From NCBI GenBank assembly GCA_025093985.1, contig JACAAK010000007.1, positions 2,046,001-2,110,000 of the forward strand: a DNA stretch of 64,000 bases, written 5' to 3'. The notes below the pieces were generated by a model, which did no database searches, was not told the origin of the DNA, and saw only the letters and a list, made by a program, of their open reading frames with translations. Origin of the DNA: Calvatia gigantea (lineage: Eukaryota; Basidiomycota; Agaricomycetes; Agaricales; Lycoperdaceae). The position numbers and the translations under genes are program-made. Below, in pieces: positions 20,682 through 33,549 of the stretch; within the stretch, counting starts at the first letter, position 1; every line of letters begins with the position of its first letter.

Positions 20682-22919
20682 ATGCGCATCGAAGAAGGCT
20701 TTCAACAGGTAGTCCAAGTTGCTCTGCTGCTGTCGTCGCTGCTAAGCACTAGCCCTAGATTCCCTTCTCGGAATCAAATCCATATACCTCAGACCCCGTT
20801 CTGCCCGTATTGCTGGGACGTCTACTGCCCAAGAGGTCCATGGCTCATACCTCCCTCCAAATCCATTAGCTTAAACACCTGTGCATAGAACTCTCGAAGA
20901 AGTTGAACCGGACCTCATCCGTCTTGGAAACGATGTAATAACAAGTGCGTTTCTATGTCCCCGTGCATAATATTCCTACTCACACGCCTCACCAGGCATC
21001 CGTGATTTGGGATCTGGAAGCAAGGCCTATCCACCTCAGCTCATTCAATACGACCAATGGGGCCACCGAGTAGATGAACTGCACACGAGCGAGGCTTGGC
21101 GTAACCTCAAGGCTGTTGCTCGGAGCGAGGGCATTCCCGCAATTTTTTACGAACGCAAGTACAATGAGTTCAGCAGAATTTACGGTTTTGCGAAGGCCCT
21201 TTTGATGGTCGGAGACTCGCATGAAGTATGTCATGCGCGGTTTGGATTCTTGCCCTTAGCTGACTGTATGACCGCCTGGAAGGTGTTCTGCCCCTTGAGT
21301 ATGACGGATGGTGCAGCCCGAGCTCTTGAGCTGATTGGAAATGAGAGTGCTAAGAAAGACATCATTCCTCGACTTATTAGGTGAATCACATTCCGCAATC
21401 GAGACTACTTGCAATGGCCTCACTCGTCAAATAGCCGTGACCCTTCCAAGGCTTTCACCGCCGGCCAATGGATGACAGAGGTATTCCCAACGTTTGTTGG
21501 GCTGTCTTATGACTTCGCTTACCATCCATCCACCACAGCGACCAGGCGGTTCAGATGTTTCTTTAACAGAAACGGCCGCAATCTCCGCCGATCGGGTCCA
21601 TCCATACGGTTCCAAGTACACACTCAACGGCCTCAAATGGTTCTCCAGCGCGACGGATTGTGAAATTGCGATGGCATTGGCTCGCACAGGCACCCTTGAA
21701 TCCGGCTCGCGCGGTCTTTCACTCTTCCTGGTTCCCGTCGGACTTCCACTCTTCTCTTCCCCAAACCAACCCAAACCTGTACCCATGAGCAACCGCATAT
21801 TTGTGCACAGACTCAAGAACAAGATTGGCACTCACGCCCTGCCCACGGCTGAACTCACACTCGAAGGCACAGAAGGGTACCTTCTTGGGGAGCTAGGCAA
21901 GGGAGTCAAAAATATCACTCCACTTCTCAACATCACTCGCGTATGGTCCGCCAGTGCCAGCGTTGGAAACCTTCGCAAGTGTCTTGGCGTAGCAACTTCG
22001 TACGCTACAGTAAGACGCATTCAGAGCGGAAATACTTTGTTGAAAGACGCGCCTATCCATGTGGCCCAACTCGCCGAGATCAATCTGTTGTATCGTGCCC
22101 TGGCGCACTTCCTTTTCGGCGTTATTGGGTTACTGGGCAAATCCGAATGTAATTCTGGAAATAAAGTAGAGGTGGAAGATGTTCAAAGGAGGCTGAGGAT
22201 GTTAACGCCTACTTTGAAGGCCTATGCTGCTGAGAAAGCCTGCGCAGGAATGGAAGAAGCTATGACGACTTTGGGAGGAGCTGGGTACATGGAAGAAAAT
22301 GGCTTTGGCAGGTCCATCCGTGATGCGTTGGTTGAAAAGTTAGTTCTTAAAGCTTACCATATAAAGCGATCTAGTGAGACTTACCTGGATGTTTTCAACA
22401 GGATCTGGGAAGGAACAACAACTGTTCTGGCGCTTGATCTTGCAAGGTCAACAACGGACCCTAACAACCTGGAGGCGTTCACCACTGTACGTGTTTCCCA
22501 CCCTTGAATATGTAGCATCTGACGGACAACTGACTCATGCCCAACAGTGGGCACGCTTTATCGTTTCCTCGACGCCTTCTGAACTCGCGCAGGATCTTAA
22601 GCCCGTGTTTGCGCTTCTCGACAACGCACTCGCCGAACTTCCGACGGCTTACACCAAGCCGTTCTCTCCATTGGTTCCACGACCCGCACTCCTCTTGGTT
22701 GGATCCATCGCATCAAGCGTCTACCTCCTCGAGCACGCGATTTGGTCCTACAGCCAGAAAGAACCCGAGGCAGCGGTGGATGTCGAGGTTCTCAAGAGGT
22801 GGGTCGTGCAGAGCGGATTGGAAGGTTACATCGAGGAAGTCAAGAAGACAAAATATTCTAACAAAGCGCAAGCGAGGGTAAAAGCAAACGAGAGGATTGT
22901 ATTTGGTACAAAGCTTTGA
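20682..22919 (+). CDS. AidB/ACAD11-like acyl-CoA dehydrogenase
   Basis: FAD-dependent acyl-CoA dehydrogenase of the long AidB-like branch. Nine exons join well: MRIEEGFQQ, IPFSESNPYTSDPVLP, TLEEVEPDLIRLGNDV, RDLGSGSKAYPPQLIQYDQW, YGFAKALLMVGDSHE, VFCPLSMTDGAARALELIGN, KAFTAGQWMTE, RPGGSDVSLTET, YTLNGLKWFSSATDCEIAMA, LFLVPVG, HRLKNKIGTHALPTAEL, GVKNITPLLNITRVWSA, AMEEAMTTLGGAGYM-like CAGMEEAMTTLGGAGYMEEN, IWEGTTTVLALDLARS and a helical C-terminal extension (PRPALLLVGSIASSVYLLEH; VLKRWVVQSGLEGYIEEV). The family acts in fatty-acid or aromatic acyl-CoA metabolism; the substrate here is unknown. Intact, with eight introns of about 50-70 nt. Confidence 0.92.
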
Positions 22920-23267
22920 GATATTGAAAGAAGGAATGAGTGCTGAAGTGAAGATGTGCTCTGAAGATGTGCTCTGACGCGAGTACGACTGTGAGCCAAC
23001 TTGTTTGATTGCTGTAGTTATGTACGCAGGTGTCATATTCTTTCAGTGTTACTCACTCCTTTTCCCGCCTGAAATGTATTTTTTATCGATTTATTCTGGT
23101 TGACCACGCTATGATAGAATACAAAATCTCCTAGCCCAAACACAAGATCCCCTTTTGGAATCAAAAATCTAATTTGAGGTGTGAGATAGTAGTCCGTTCG
23201 GTCCACGGCACCTAAGCCTAATACAAAAACAAATGAAAGGATGAAAGGATAGCCCATCTTGGGGGAC
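22920..23267. other. Tail-to-tail intergenic region
   Basis: About 350 bases between two converging genes, so mostly 3' UTRs. A 13-base unit (GAAGATGTGCTCT) is repeated twice in tandem near 22947-22975. No gene seen. Confidence 0.45.
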
Positions 23268-24886
23268 CTACATTGCGTAGTGCGTATTATACAAAGAATG
23301 AGGAGCCACGCGGGCAGGCGCCGGAGACGCGGGGAAGAGTTCGTCCAGGTTAAACGACGAATTTTCAGACGGCGGTCGGTGACCTCGGGTCCCATCCGAT
23401 GTTCCAGAACCACTGGTGTGGTCAGAGCATAGGCCCAACTGTGGGTTTTGGTAGGCCGCTGCTGGAATGATCCGTCGACTCGTTACTTTTTTTGGTTTGG
23501 GGCGGAACATAAAAGGAAACCAGACGCGCAAAACGTCCTATATGGAACGGGAATGAGACGTCGGAACCGCACAACACAACACAACAATACGCACCGTCTG
23601 AGTGCCAAAGACAAGAAACACAACCGTACCAGCTATGCGATTAGGACTCTTAGCGTGTTGAAGATTGAAGGAGACAGCCCACACCGTACCTGTGGCAATA
23701 TACATCTGGGGTAGAACGGACTTGGGGTCGATAATCGCGAGGAGATCAACACTTTGATAAGGGGTCGTTCAGCACCCGTGTAAATTTTAAGAATAGTTTC
23801 ACTCACGCAGCACCAAATATGAGAAAGATACAGAAGACGAAGATGCGCCCGACAGAGCGTAGAGATACGTTCCGACCTACCATGGTAACACGACGAGCGC
23901 TGGAAACGTTACGGTATATTCCGCGTAGTAAGAGAACTTCGATGACGAGGACGCAACCGGAGCAGAGGGAAACGAATACTGCTCGAACCATTGCCCTGTG
24001 TATTGGTTGAGGTTGTCAACTTTTAAAACAAAAACAAAAACAAAAAAGGCGGGAAACCGTACAATGTATTGTAGCCAAGACGACAGTGGAAGGACAAAGG
24101 GACCGCGAGAAACGAGATCTGGATGCCGGAGAGATATCTGGTGTTTAGAGTAATGAAAAGTTTTCAGGTAAGCATCCGTGAAGGGGAACGCACCAAAAGA
24201 GCGGCGGTCGAAAACGTTATCTGAAAGAAATATGGTGTGCCAAGCATCTGGGCTTCTCGTTGAGAGTTCGTATCGTTGACAGACCAGATAATTGTCTCAC
24301 GAGCCACGAAGCGATAGTCCCAAGTTCTGTTTCCTGGCTTTGTCCTTGGAGACATTGATGGATATAGTAAAAGAGGGCAAGGACAGCAACTGCCCACCTA
24401 GACCAGCGTAAGGTATGAGGTTTTCGGATGAGGAGAAGGGACGCACATCGGTGTGATGCCATATAGTAGTGATGACTGTGCAATGCAAAGTGCCTTGGGC
24501 GGTTCTGAGGCTTTATACTCGTTGGTGTAAAATCTGGATATAAGCTCAGTAAAGAGGGCGAAAGTAGCAGAGGGACAACTTGCAATAAGAGTGAAAAGAT
24601 TCCTGAGAATATCCAGGTTAAACAAAGGTTAATGAACGTCGGGTGCCGTCGAAGTTGGTTGGATGCAAGGATTGTCAAGACGAGAATGGGAAGGAGTATG
24701 GTATTGGAAACGAGGTTGAAGTATATCCAAACGCCGAGAAGGGCTGATGCAGAGCCGCCGAAAGCTTCTCCATAATCAACTGTCCCTAGGCCAGACCATT
24801 CAGCTCGAATCAAAGGCGTCAGTCGTCCAGAAGATGTAGGACCTACGTTGGCTGAGCACGGCAGTGGACGACGGGGTTGAACCCAT
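23268..24886 (-). CDS. Fungal seven-TM (GPCR-like) membrane protein
   Basis: Ten exons give a protein with about seven hydrophobic segments: SALLGVWIYFNLVSNTILLP, TFINLCLTWIFSGIFSLLL, ALCIAQSSLLYGITPM, WAVAVLALFYYIHQCLQG, MLGTPYFFQITFSTAALL, AVFVSLCSGCVLVIEVLLLR and IFVFCIFLIFGAAVDLLAII. A cytosolic tail follows (VWFPFMFRPKPKK, NSSFNLDELFP). This layout is typical of Agaricomycete receptor-like 7TM proteins of unknown ligand. The start ATG 24884-24886 comes from a short first exon joined by a 44-nt intron, since the frame upstream of the first long exon lacks an ATG. The second intron (24534-24583) has a GC-AG border. Another intron after TIASWL, ending in CCCAG, removes an apparent frameshift. 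Confidence 0.8.
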
Positions 24887-25362
24887 ATTAGGAAGGAGAA
24901 GTTTGTGGGGCTCTCCTTTGCACGGGCAGGGCGGCGAATCGACGAGGATATAGAGTGGTCAAGACGACTCTTGTCAACAGACGGCCACGAAAGAATAACC
25001 CAGATTGCCGATGAGACCTGCCCAGCAGCTCAAAGGATCGAGTCAAGCGGTAAGAGTTGGACGACGAAGATGGTCTCACAATGTGACTTGGGGGTTGGGT
25101 CTGAACTAGGACCTCAAGACTTTATCTCAACGAGTGATTGAGTCAAAACGGGGGCGGCGGGAGTGGAACTGAGGCAGCATGAAAGCGGTGGCATGACCAT
25201 CTGTTGGTATCATCATAAAGATAACCAATTAACACGTAGAGAGTGGAAGTGGAAGTGTTTGAGCACGTGGACTAAATTGGTGGATTGATGGCGGAAAGAA
25301 ACTCGATCGAGATGAAGCGAGGTGCTTAGTCCGTAACTCGGCCTGCATCCTACGTACCCCCC
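24887..25362. other. Divergent intergenic region
   Basis: About 475 bases between the 7TM gene and the hypothetical gene on the plus strand. Promoters expected; nothing else recognised. Confidence 0.45.
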
Positions 25363-26257
25363 ATGGCCGCATGCTGCCACACACCTCGTCGCCAGACGGG
25401 CTCTGCGACATCAAATATCCATGCGCAGTCCCACACGTCTGATCAACAGTTCTATTCCGACTTGGCCGACTCTTCAACCTACATATTTCCTCATCCCTCC
25501 TCAGCACCACCAAGCCCAAGTAGAAGCCCCTTGTTCTCAGACACCAGCGATATCTCACTCTCGGCGGTCTCGATCTCTAATTACAGCTCTCCCAAGAGTG
25601 GCTCGTACCTTTCTCCGGATGGATACCTTTATTGAACACTCTCCCCTGACACAGCCTCCCCCTTCTTCTCGTTCCCACCTGAACCTCTGGACAGATGGAC
25701 GGGGAGTAAGCTGGAATCTCGACAATTCACCTCATTTGGATTCTATTTTGCTCGGTGCGGATGTGCAGGCACTGGGTAATAATGCTCGTTTGAAGGTTTC
25801 AAATGGACAGAGCCTGCGTATCCCCGTAATCACCACCGAACCCAACAGCATCACAACAAAGTTTCGTCACCCATTAGCACGAACCCCAACAAACCCAACA
25901 CCCCCTCTATTTCCCTCCCAAGAACAATTACCGAGAGCACACATACCTCATCCCCTCTCTCATTCACCCATTCCGCTCCTCTCATTTTTCACTTCACTTC
26001 TCTTTATAGAAGGTTCAACTGTGGATCTTATCACTTGCCCGACCCCATCAGTTTCGTCGTTTCCCACAGAGGTACATACAGCTGAAAAGTTCCTTTCGGT
26101 CATCGCCTCCGAAAATGGATTCAAGAGCATTCGCCAAGGAATGAGATCCTTAGAGGGACGTCCCATGAAAGAATTCACCCTGGTGTCCTCGGGTTTATGG
26201 GACATTGTCACCGGGTTTTTGTCGAGTGGACGGAAGTTTGTTGTTTGGCTCTTCTAG
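25363..26257 (+). CDS. Hypothetical protein with a conserved-looking C-terminus
   Basis: Starts MAACCHTPRRQTGSATSN and runs through a Ser/Pro-rich region (IFPHPSSAPPSPSRSPLF). It then needs a frame change before 25665, best solved by an intron from GTCTCG (about 25566) to ACACAG (about 25656). The second part has SRSHLNLWTDGRGVSWNLDN with SPHLDSILLGADVQAL, a Pro-rich stretch, and LITCPTPSVSSFPTEVHTAE with KFLSVIASENGFKSIRQGMR, SLEGRPMKEFTLVSS and GRKFVVWLF before the stop. The layout (a W-D-L block, a strand-rich middle and an R-V/F-x-x-L block) recalls the fungal DUF6699 group, but the match is weak. Function unknown. Confidence 0.5.
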
Positions 26258-26461
26258 CGTGACCCCTGAAAAAAAATCTTTCACTTCCTAAATTCCTTCC
26301 TAGTCTATATCTCTAAGCTGTAACACTATCATTTCTCCTTGATATTAGCTAAACCTACCGCGCCCTGAACTCTGTAATATTTTGGGTTTAGAGCGATGAT
26401 TCAAGTGTTCATTCAATGTTGTGACTGTGACTCCGGGCGGCTTGCCTCCGCCTAACTACTC

Positions 26462-28156
26462 ATGACCTCAACGTCAACCAGTGTGTTATGCCTTTCTGAT
26501 GACCTTTTAATCGACATCCTTGAATCGTTGTCTGCCTTGGATGTCCTCCGGTGTAGAAGGGTGTGCATGCACGCATATACACAGTTGCCTCGGAGCTGAA
26601 TTTACTTTAGGTGTGCCGTAGGCTTCACGCCGTTTCCAAAAGTCATAGCGTCTGGTCAAGCATCTACCGCAGGACCACCTGCCTACTTCCTCGCAGGAAT
26701 GACATAGGTTTTGGAAAAACGCTCGAGCTTGAGGAAACGCTTCGGCAGGCCGAAACCATGGAACAAATATGGACCGGCGCTCAACCTAATCTTCCTGAGC
26801 TTCAACCAATAATAACGAATTCATTGCCAATTCCCTCAACATGTATAGGATTGGCAGATCGCTATGCCGTATTCCTAACCGACAAATATCTAGAGACACC
26901 AACCTATCGGTGGTATGAGGTCATATCGCCCACAGGACATTTGAACCCTGCGTTCGAATACATACTTAGTTCAAATGAGAAGGAGTCAAGGCGCAGAATC
27001 GTATGGCATGGCTACCACATCGAGGCGGGCACCGGCACCCTTAACATCGCTGCGGTCTACTTGGATGATTTGGCAGGTTATAGACTGCAAGTAAAGTTAT
27101 TTAGTCGGGCCTTCGTGCTTCTTATTCACCATCTTTTTAGCCAGGTCATTGAGGCCACGGTCCGTCAACACCCCGAGGCTATCTTGGATATTACCGTCAA
27201 ACCCCCCATTCAATTGGATTGTCTCGTCGACGCACCAAAGAGGAGAATTGTCGGAATATTGAATAGTGATTTCATCCATCTGCGATATGCGAATGGAACT
27301 GGTGATACAGTCGGACAAGGACGGGTATTACTTGTGCACACGCGAACAGGGAAAGTGATACTGTCCCCTCCACATGTGCGCTTCGTCCCATTACTGAGGC
27401 AATCTCTGTTCACTTAACGACATCTTCCGTAGAGTGTATTTTCCCCTCCCTCAAGTGCTTTCCCATTTATGCACAGGCGCTTGGACATCTTTGTCACGCC
27501 TTCATATCTCATACAGGTCGTTCAAGGGGAACATTTTGAATTTTTCAAACTTCCGGCTCATTGGGACGAGCTGGCAGAAATAATATCCTCAGATAAGACT
27601 TCTATCGCGGGTTCTTTTCCCCTCCAGCTCCTGGCCGTTTGGCGTATATACCCTTCATCACCGACGTCAATACACTGTTTTGGGTTTATCGTCCCCCACC
27701 TCAGACCTGTTTTCCTTACCCCCGTCGTCCCGAGAAGGCAACTCTCAGGTTGTCCTGCTCGTGATAGACATCAAATCTGGTGATGCCGTGGTGACCAAAG
27801 TCAAAACCTGGTCATACGGCGTCTTGGCCGAAATCTCACACTACCAATTATCCCCAAATTATTACCCTACGCCTCCTTCCGTGATGGGGATTTTGGTCCT
27901 CAGAACCCGCACACACGAGCTCTATCACTTGATGATCCGAATTGCGTTCATGGGTTCTGACTTCGAGGAACCAACAGTTACTTTCTCAAAGGTTGCCATG
28001 CCAGATAAAGTGATCAAAGTCAACAACCAAAATTCTAGTTTCTTCTATCTTTGGATTGACCCATTTAGCGGCCGGCTGGTTGGTCAGTCGTTCGAATCCC
28101 ACCCGACGAGGAGTACCGTTTTTATCATCAATCTCTTTTGCAAATATGCTACATGA
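26462..28156 (+). CDS. F-box protein
   Basis: Begins MTSTSTSVLCLSDDLLIDIL with ESLSALDVLRCRR, then after an intron (GTGTGC...TTTAG) VCRRLHAVSKSHSVWSSIYR: a standard N-terminal F-box, which would bind Skp1 of SCF ubiquitin ligases. The rest looks like a beta-propeller or other strand-rich substrate domain (GTLNIAAVYLDDLAGYRLQ, RIVGILNSDFIHLRY, RVLLVHTRTGKVI, FVTPSYLIQVVQGEHFEFFK, SQVVLLVIDIKSGD, RTHELYHLMIRIAFMG). Introns are inferred near 27090-27146 (donor GTAAAG), 27380-27432 (GTGCGC) and 27620-27713 (weak donor GTTCTT). The last two joins are uncertain, and the frame is not continuous without them. Such F-box proteins are numerous in mushrooms; the substrate is unknown. Confidence 0.7.
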
Positions 28157-28233
28157 AAATTTTGATGTAACCTTGTATTTTTTTTTCCGGTGAATATTCA
28201 ACTGCGGCTTACAGCTTTTTCTTCGATCGAGAT

Positions 28234-29439
<1,206 letters not shown>

Positions 29440-31944
29440 GCTTACGAGAATCCGCCGAAACTGGTCGCCCACCCCAGAACCTCTGGCTTTATATCATCCC
29501 TCGAGAGTTACTCGATCGGGAGAGATAGGACGAAGCTTCTGGGAACTGACGCAATTTGGTGTTCACAGGTGACCATAAGAATTTCGTGGCTCCTCCGGTT
29601 TGTTGCTCTTTGCGAAGCTGATGCTTCCACTTGGAAGTTCTTCGTTCCGTGTATAGCCGTGGCCTGAGAATGCGTCAGTGGGTATCTGCTCAGCTATAGC
29701 CCGGTGCTGGGGTAAGGGGGGTGAGACTTGACTTTTCGGGCCCTGTCACCGTTGAACGTTGAACGTTGATTAATGATTTTCAGGTTGGGCCCGACGGATC
29801 TAACGACCAAAGATACCTGAATCAAAACCGGACGGTTTCTGATGCTCAACACTGCCAGAGTACTGAAGTACTGAAGATCGGCATCACCAACTAAAAATCC
29901 TTGGAGTACTCAAGTAGCCTGGAAAAGGGAGCTCTCCTCCTTGGAGTCAGTGTTTATATTGCGATGTGGGGTAGCTTGAAGATAACACTGCTGCATGTCT
30001 CAGATTCTCAGCCTTCAAAGGGGTGAACCATGCACATGGAAAACCAACTGAGCTCGGGATCATTAGCCTGAGGGGAGATTGGACCTTTTTGTAAAATAGA
30101 TCAGTTGCCGTATCATATTGACGGATTTGTAAGGCGATGTATCCGGATTTTCGAAGGCATTGGAGATCAACGACTGCCACTAGCGACACATTCCGGTGGT
30201 TTTGAGCGGCTGCGAACGTGCGCCGAGCTCAGCTGAAACGAATATAACCCTTTTTTCGGCTGGCGGATGACCTTTGCCTGGAAATTGTGGGACTGCCCAG
30301 GGGACAAAAGGAAGGCCCATGGCAGTTTCTACGCCTGCTTGCGGTCGTGAAAGCGCATGCATAGGTTCCAGAGCAACGTAAGGCCTTGAGCACAAAGAAA
30401 AGGCTAGGTCTGTGAGTCACAACCACGTTTCTGATTGATGTCCACTTCAAAACCTTCTCATCAACATCCTTTCCGATCCAGGAAGACTGAAATGAAAATT
30501 CCGATTGCTTTCCAGAAACGCGCTTTCCATTGCCGGACAAGCTAATGGTAAATCTAGCTATGTAATGTTCTGCCTATCTACCTCGCGCCTTTATCTTGCT
30601 GTATCTTGTACCTCGGGTTCTGAAAGGGGTTGTGTAGTTCGGATGGAGCCATAGGGGACAATAACTTGTTGATTATCGAAGAACGATGCGAGTGTGCGCG
30701 CAGACACTGGCGAGGACCTGAGTGGACTTGTCAGATGCTTCCTCGCGCCGCCGTCGGTAAACGAGGAGTTGGTCTTATCAGTGGCCACTCTCATTGAATT
30801 TAAATTTAGAAAATTCTTTGTGGTGAAATTTTGTTACACGAACCCAGTAACGACTCGAGGTTAAGTCATGTTAAAAGTTCGGTGGCTACTTCAGGGCCCA
30901 GAGACTGCTGCGCCGCGTCCATCGTTATGCGATCAATACTTTGGAGGCGTGGTTCGAGTGAAGGGTATCAGCAACAAGCATAGAGTCGCGAGTTATTAAA
31001 GTCTCGGAATCGAAAGCCACAATGCTCAGCTTGTGGGCTGCCTAAAGTGTGGGTTACGCCATGGGTAATACGGCTGGGTGCAGGGATCTTGGCCGTTTGC
31101 TCGCCAAGTACGATCGCGGTACCAGTTGGCCCGTTGGTGTGGCTAGAACACGAAATTGGTAGGAACAGAGTGAGGTGTCCGCATAAGCGAGACCCGGTGT
31201 GACCTGTGGAATGTTGTCATAGCGAATTTGATTCACATCACAGGCACCTTGGGTTTGGATGGGAAGAGAAGCCGATTAGATTGCATGGAAAAATATCCGG
31301 TATGGGTGCGTTCACATTGGACAATCACCCATAAGGGTCCGACAAAAACGGTGGAGGTGATGTGTAGGGTATATTTTACTGGACTTTATGGTGGCAACAT
31401 CCCTTTGTTTCAGGTGTTAAATGGAAGGCAACCTCTACTTCGCTTGGACACAGTTTATCCTCGCATATAGCGAGTTAATTTGGACGAAGGACATACTCTT
31501 CGCAATCCGAAAACGAATTCTGACCGACGGTAACGCATCATACCAATTGTGTTGCCAGAACACAACCGTTCACGCGCGTAAACGCTCCCTCAGGTGTTGC
31601 CACCACACAGTCCGGTACAGTATATAATCCTTTGGTCGTAAGAAGTCAATAATTCTAATCATCCTTCCCTAACTTCCCCCCCCCCTGCACTGTGTGCTCG
31701 CTCTAACCACAGACCACCACCGAGTATCATTGATTCATAACACCGCAACTCTGATTTGTTAGGGGCAGGTCATTCCGGCTATATTCGGGTCTTCGAAATG
31801 ATCGCTGATTCGGACGACAGCTAACATTGTAAAACGCATCTAAGCGCTGTCCACAACCCTCGTCTGTTTCGCAGGTCCTCACAGACTAAAATACTTTTGA
31901 CGACTACCACTTCCTCCCTTATAACATCCTCAAACAGAATTGCT
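29440..31944. other. 2.5-kb region without a recognised gene
   Basis: Holds the THI4 promoter on the left and the ARO7 promoter on the right. A short tandem GTTGAAC unit lies near 29750-29770. A minus-strand stretch around 30180-30540 is open in two frames (SEFSFQSSWIGKDVDEKVLK; PFVPWAVPQFPGKGHPPAEK) but has no family resemblance. A C-rich run is at about 31676-31685. I see no tRNA, repeat copy or transposon remnant. Confidence 0.4.
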
Positions 31945-33086
31945 ATGTCACAGAATTTTATGACCGGGGACCCTCTTTCGCTCGACCGTATACGGTCTGT
32001 TCTCACTCGCTTAGAAGATACCATCATCTTCTCTCTCATCGAACGCGCTCAATTTGCACACAACCCCCGGATATACCAACGAGGGGCCTTCAAAGAACTC
32101 CAGGAGCTAGGTTTCAGCGGTAGCTGGCTGGAATGGTTCTTGAAAGAGACTGAAAGTTTCCATGGTATGCCCCTTGTTATCAGTGCTGGTCCTCCACGGC
32201 TGACTGAGTTATATTTTTTTTATAGCTAAGGCGCGCAGATACACAAGGTGGGCAATGTTTATGTCTGGTATCATAATCTCGTGGCTGAACGGACCACAGT
32301 CCAGATGAATACCCGTTTACTCCTCTCTGCGAACTCCCTAAACCCGTGCTTCCACCCCTTTACCTCCCTGAGATCCTCTTCCCAAACAACATCAACACAA
32401 ACCCTTCTATCCTATCTTTCTATACCCGGGCTATCGTTCCGAGAATTACCCGGCGAGCAACATTAGCTCTTGCAGCCAGGAAACGGCAAAACGGAATCGT
32501 TGGCGATGAAGAGTTCGAGGAGGACGGTAATTATGGAAGCGCTGCAACAATAGATGTTGAAGTCCTGCAAGCTATCAGCAAGCGTGTCCACTACGGTGAA
32601 TCCAATTTCGTTGTTCCGTCTACTTGGGTTGATTCTAGTTGGATCTCCAGGCAAATTTGTATCCGAATCGAAGTTCATCCAGGACCCAGCAGCTTTTATT
32701 CCACACATCCAGACCCCCAACCGCGAAGCATTGGAAGCCCTAATAACAAAACCTGAAGTTGAATTGAAGCTCCTAGGACGACTACAGAGGAAAGTCGAGA
32801 CTTACTCTCAGGACATACTTGCCGAAGGCGATACAGCACCGAAAACAAATGGTGTCAATGGCGTCAGGAGGTTGAATGGAAATGGGTCAGGCAAGATCGA
32901 CATCGATGGTGTCTTGGATCTCTACGAGAGTTATATCATTCCTCTGACCAAGGAAGTTGAGGTTAGTCCAACCGATGCTTCGCGTAAATCAAATTTTGAA
33001 GATATTTTTAGGTGGATTATCTGCTTCATCGTTTAGACGGCATGGATGAGGAGATGGTTGAAAGACTAAGGAAGAAGGAATTTTGA
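31945..33086 (+). CDS. ARO7: Chorismate mutase
   Basis: Converts chorismate to prephenate, the first step toward Phe and Tyr. Five exons: [183 protein letters not shown] and a C-terminal [20 protein letters not shown]. The blocks match the all-helical AroQ-type fungal enzyme, which is allosterically controlled by Trp and Tyr. A lineage-specific Asn/Gly-rich insert ([17 protein letters not shown]) precedes the last helix. ATG 31945 is chosen because the upstream frame has no ATG. Intact. Confidence 0.94.
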
Positions 33087-33549
33087 CTTCGGGTTTTCTA
33101 GGTAGCTCCTTTGAGTTCCCTCGTTTTGTTTTTCCATTCATTGGTTCGAAGTCATTTTGATCTCTGTACTCGTTTCGGTTCACCCACTTTCGTAAAGTCA
33201 AACTGTATCGTCATTGTACTTTTTCGGCAAAAAATGGCCTAATTTGAAAGGTGTGTGATTGAAAAATGTGACATACAAAAGAAAACTGTATGTCCCAAAC
33301 GGAGCAGGGAATAGAGAGATAAATCCAGAGAAAAAAGTGCACATGGTGTGTAACGAACGGTGTGGTTTAGTGAAATTATGGGACAGGCGAAACTAAAGAA
33401 GGTATCACTGAAACATATACGATATACAAAAGATCACTGGGTATGGGGATATCAGGGAGATAACGTTAAATGGAATAACGGAATAATATCGGAACAGAAA
33501 GAGCAAACGCTGGTTGTTCAGATTCCTAGATCTATAAAGCAATTCAGAG
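33087..33549. other. Tail-to-tail intergenic region
   Basis: About 460 bases between the convergent ARO7 and septin genes; 3' UTRs expected. AT-richer than its surroundings. No gene recognised. Confidence 0.45.

Noticed and set aside
24217..24400. Frameshift in the 7TM gene between the fourth and fifth TM segments
   Set aside because: An intron from GTGAGA to GCCCAG joins TIASWL to MLGTPYFF in frame, so no frameshift is needed.
27600..27720. Disruption of the F-box gene by three overlapping frames
   Set aside because: Introns starting GTGCGC (27380) and GTTCTT (27620) can restore one frame; the evidence for a pseudogene is too weak.
28085..28105. tRNA B-box-like word GTTCGAATCCC
   Set aside because: It lies inside the F-box coding exon, with no A-box or cloverleaf around it.
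29440..29760. Possible TPP riboswitch upstream of THI4 (GCTGAGCAGATACCC on the minus strand)
   Set aside because: Only one half resembles the consensus; the partner motif (ACCTGATCTGG...CCAGCG) is absent and no matching stems are visible.
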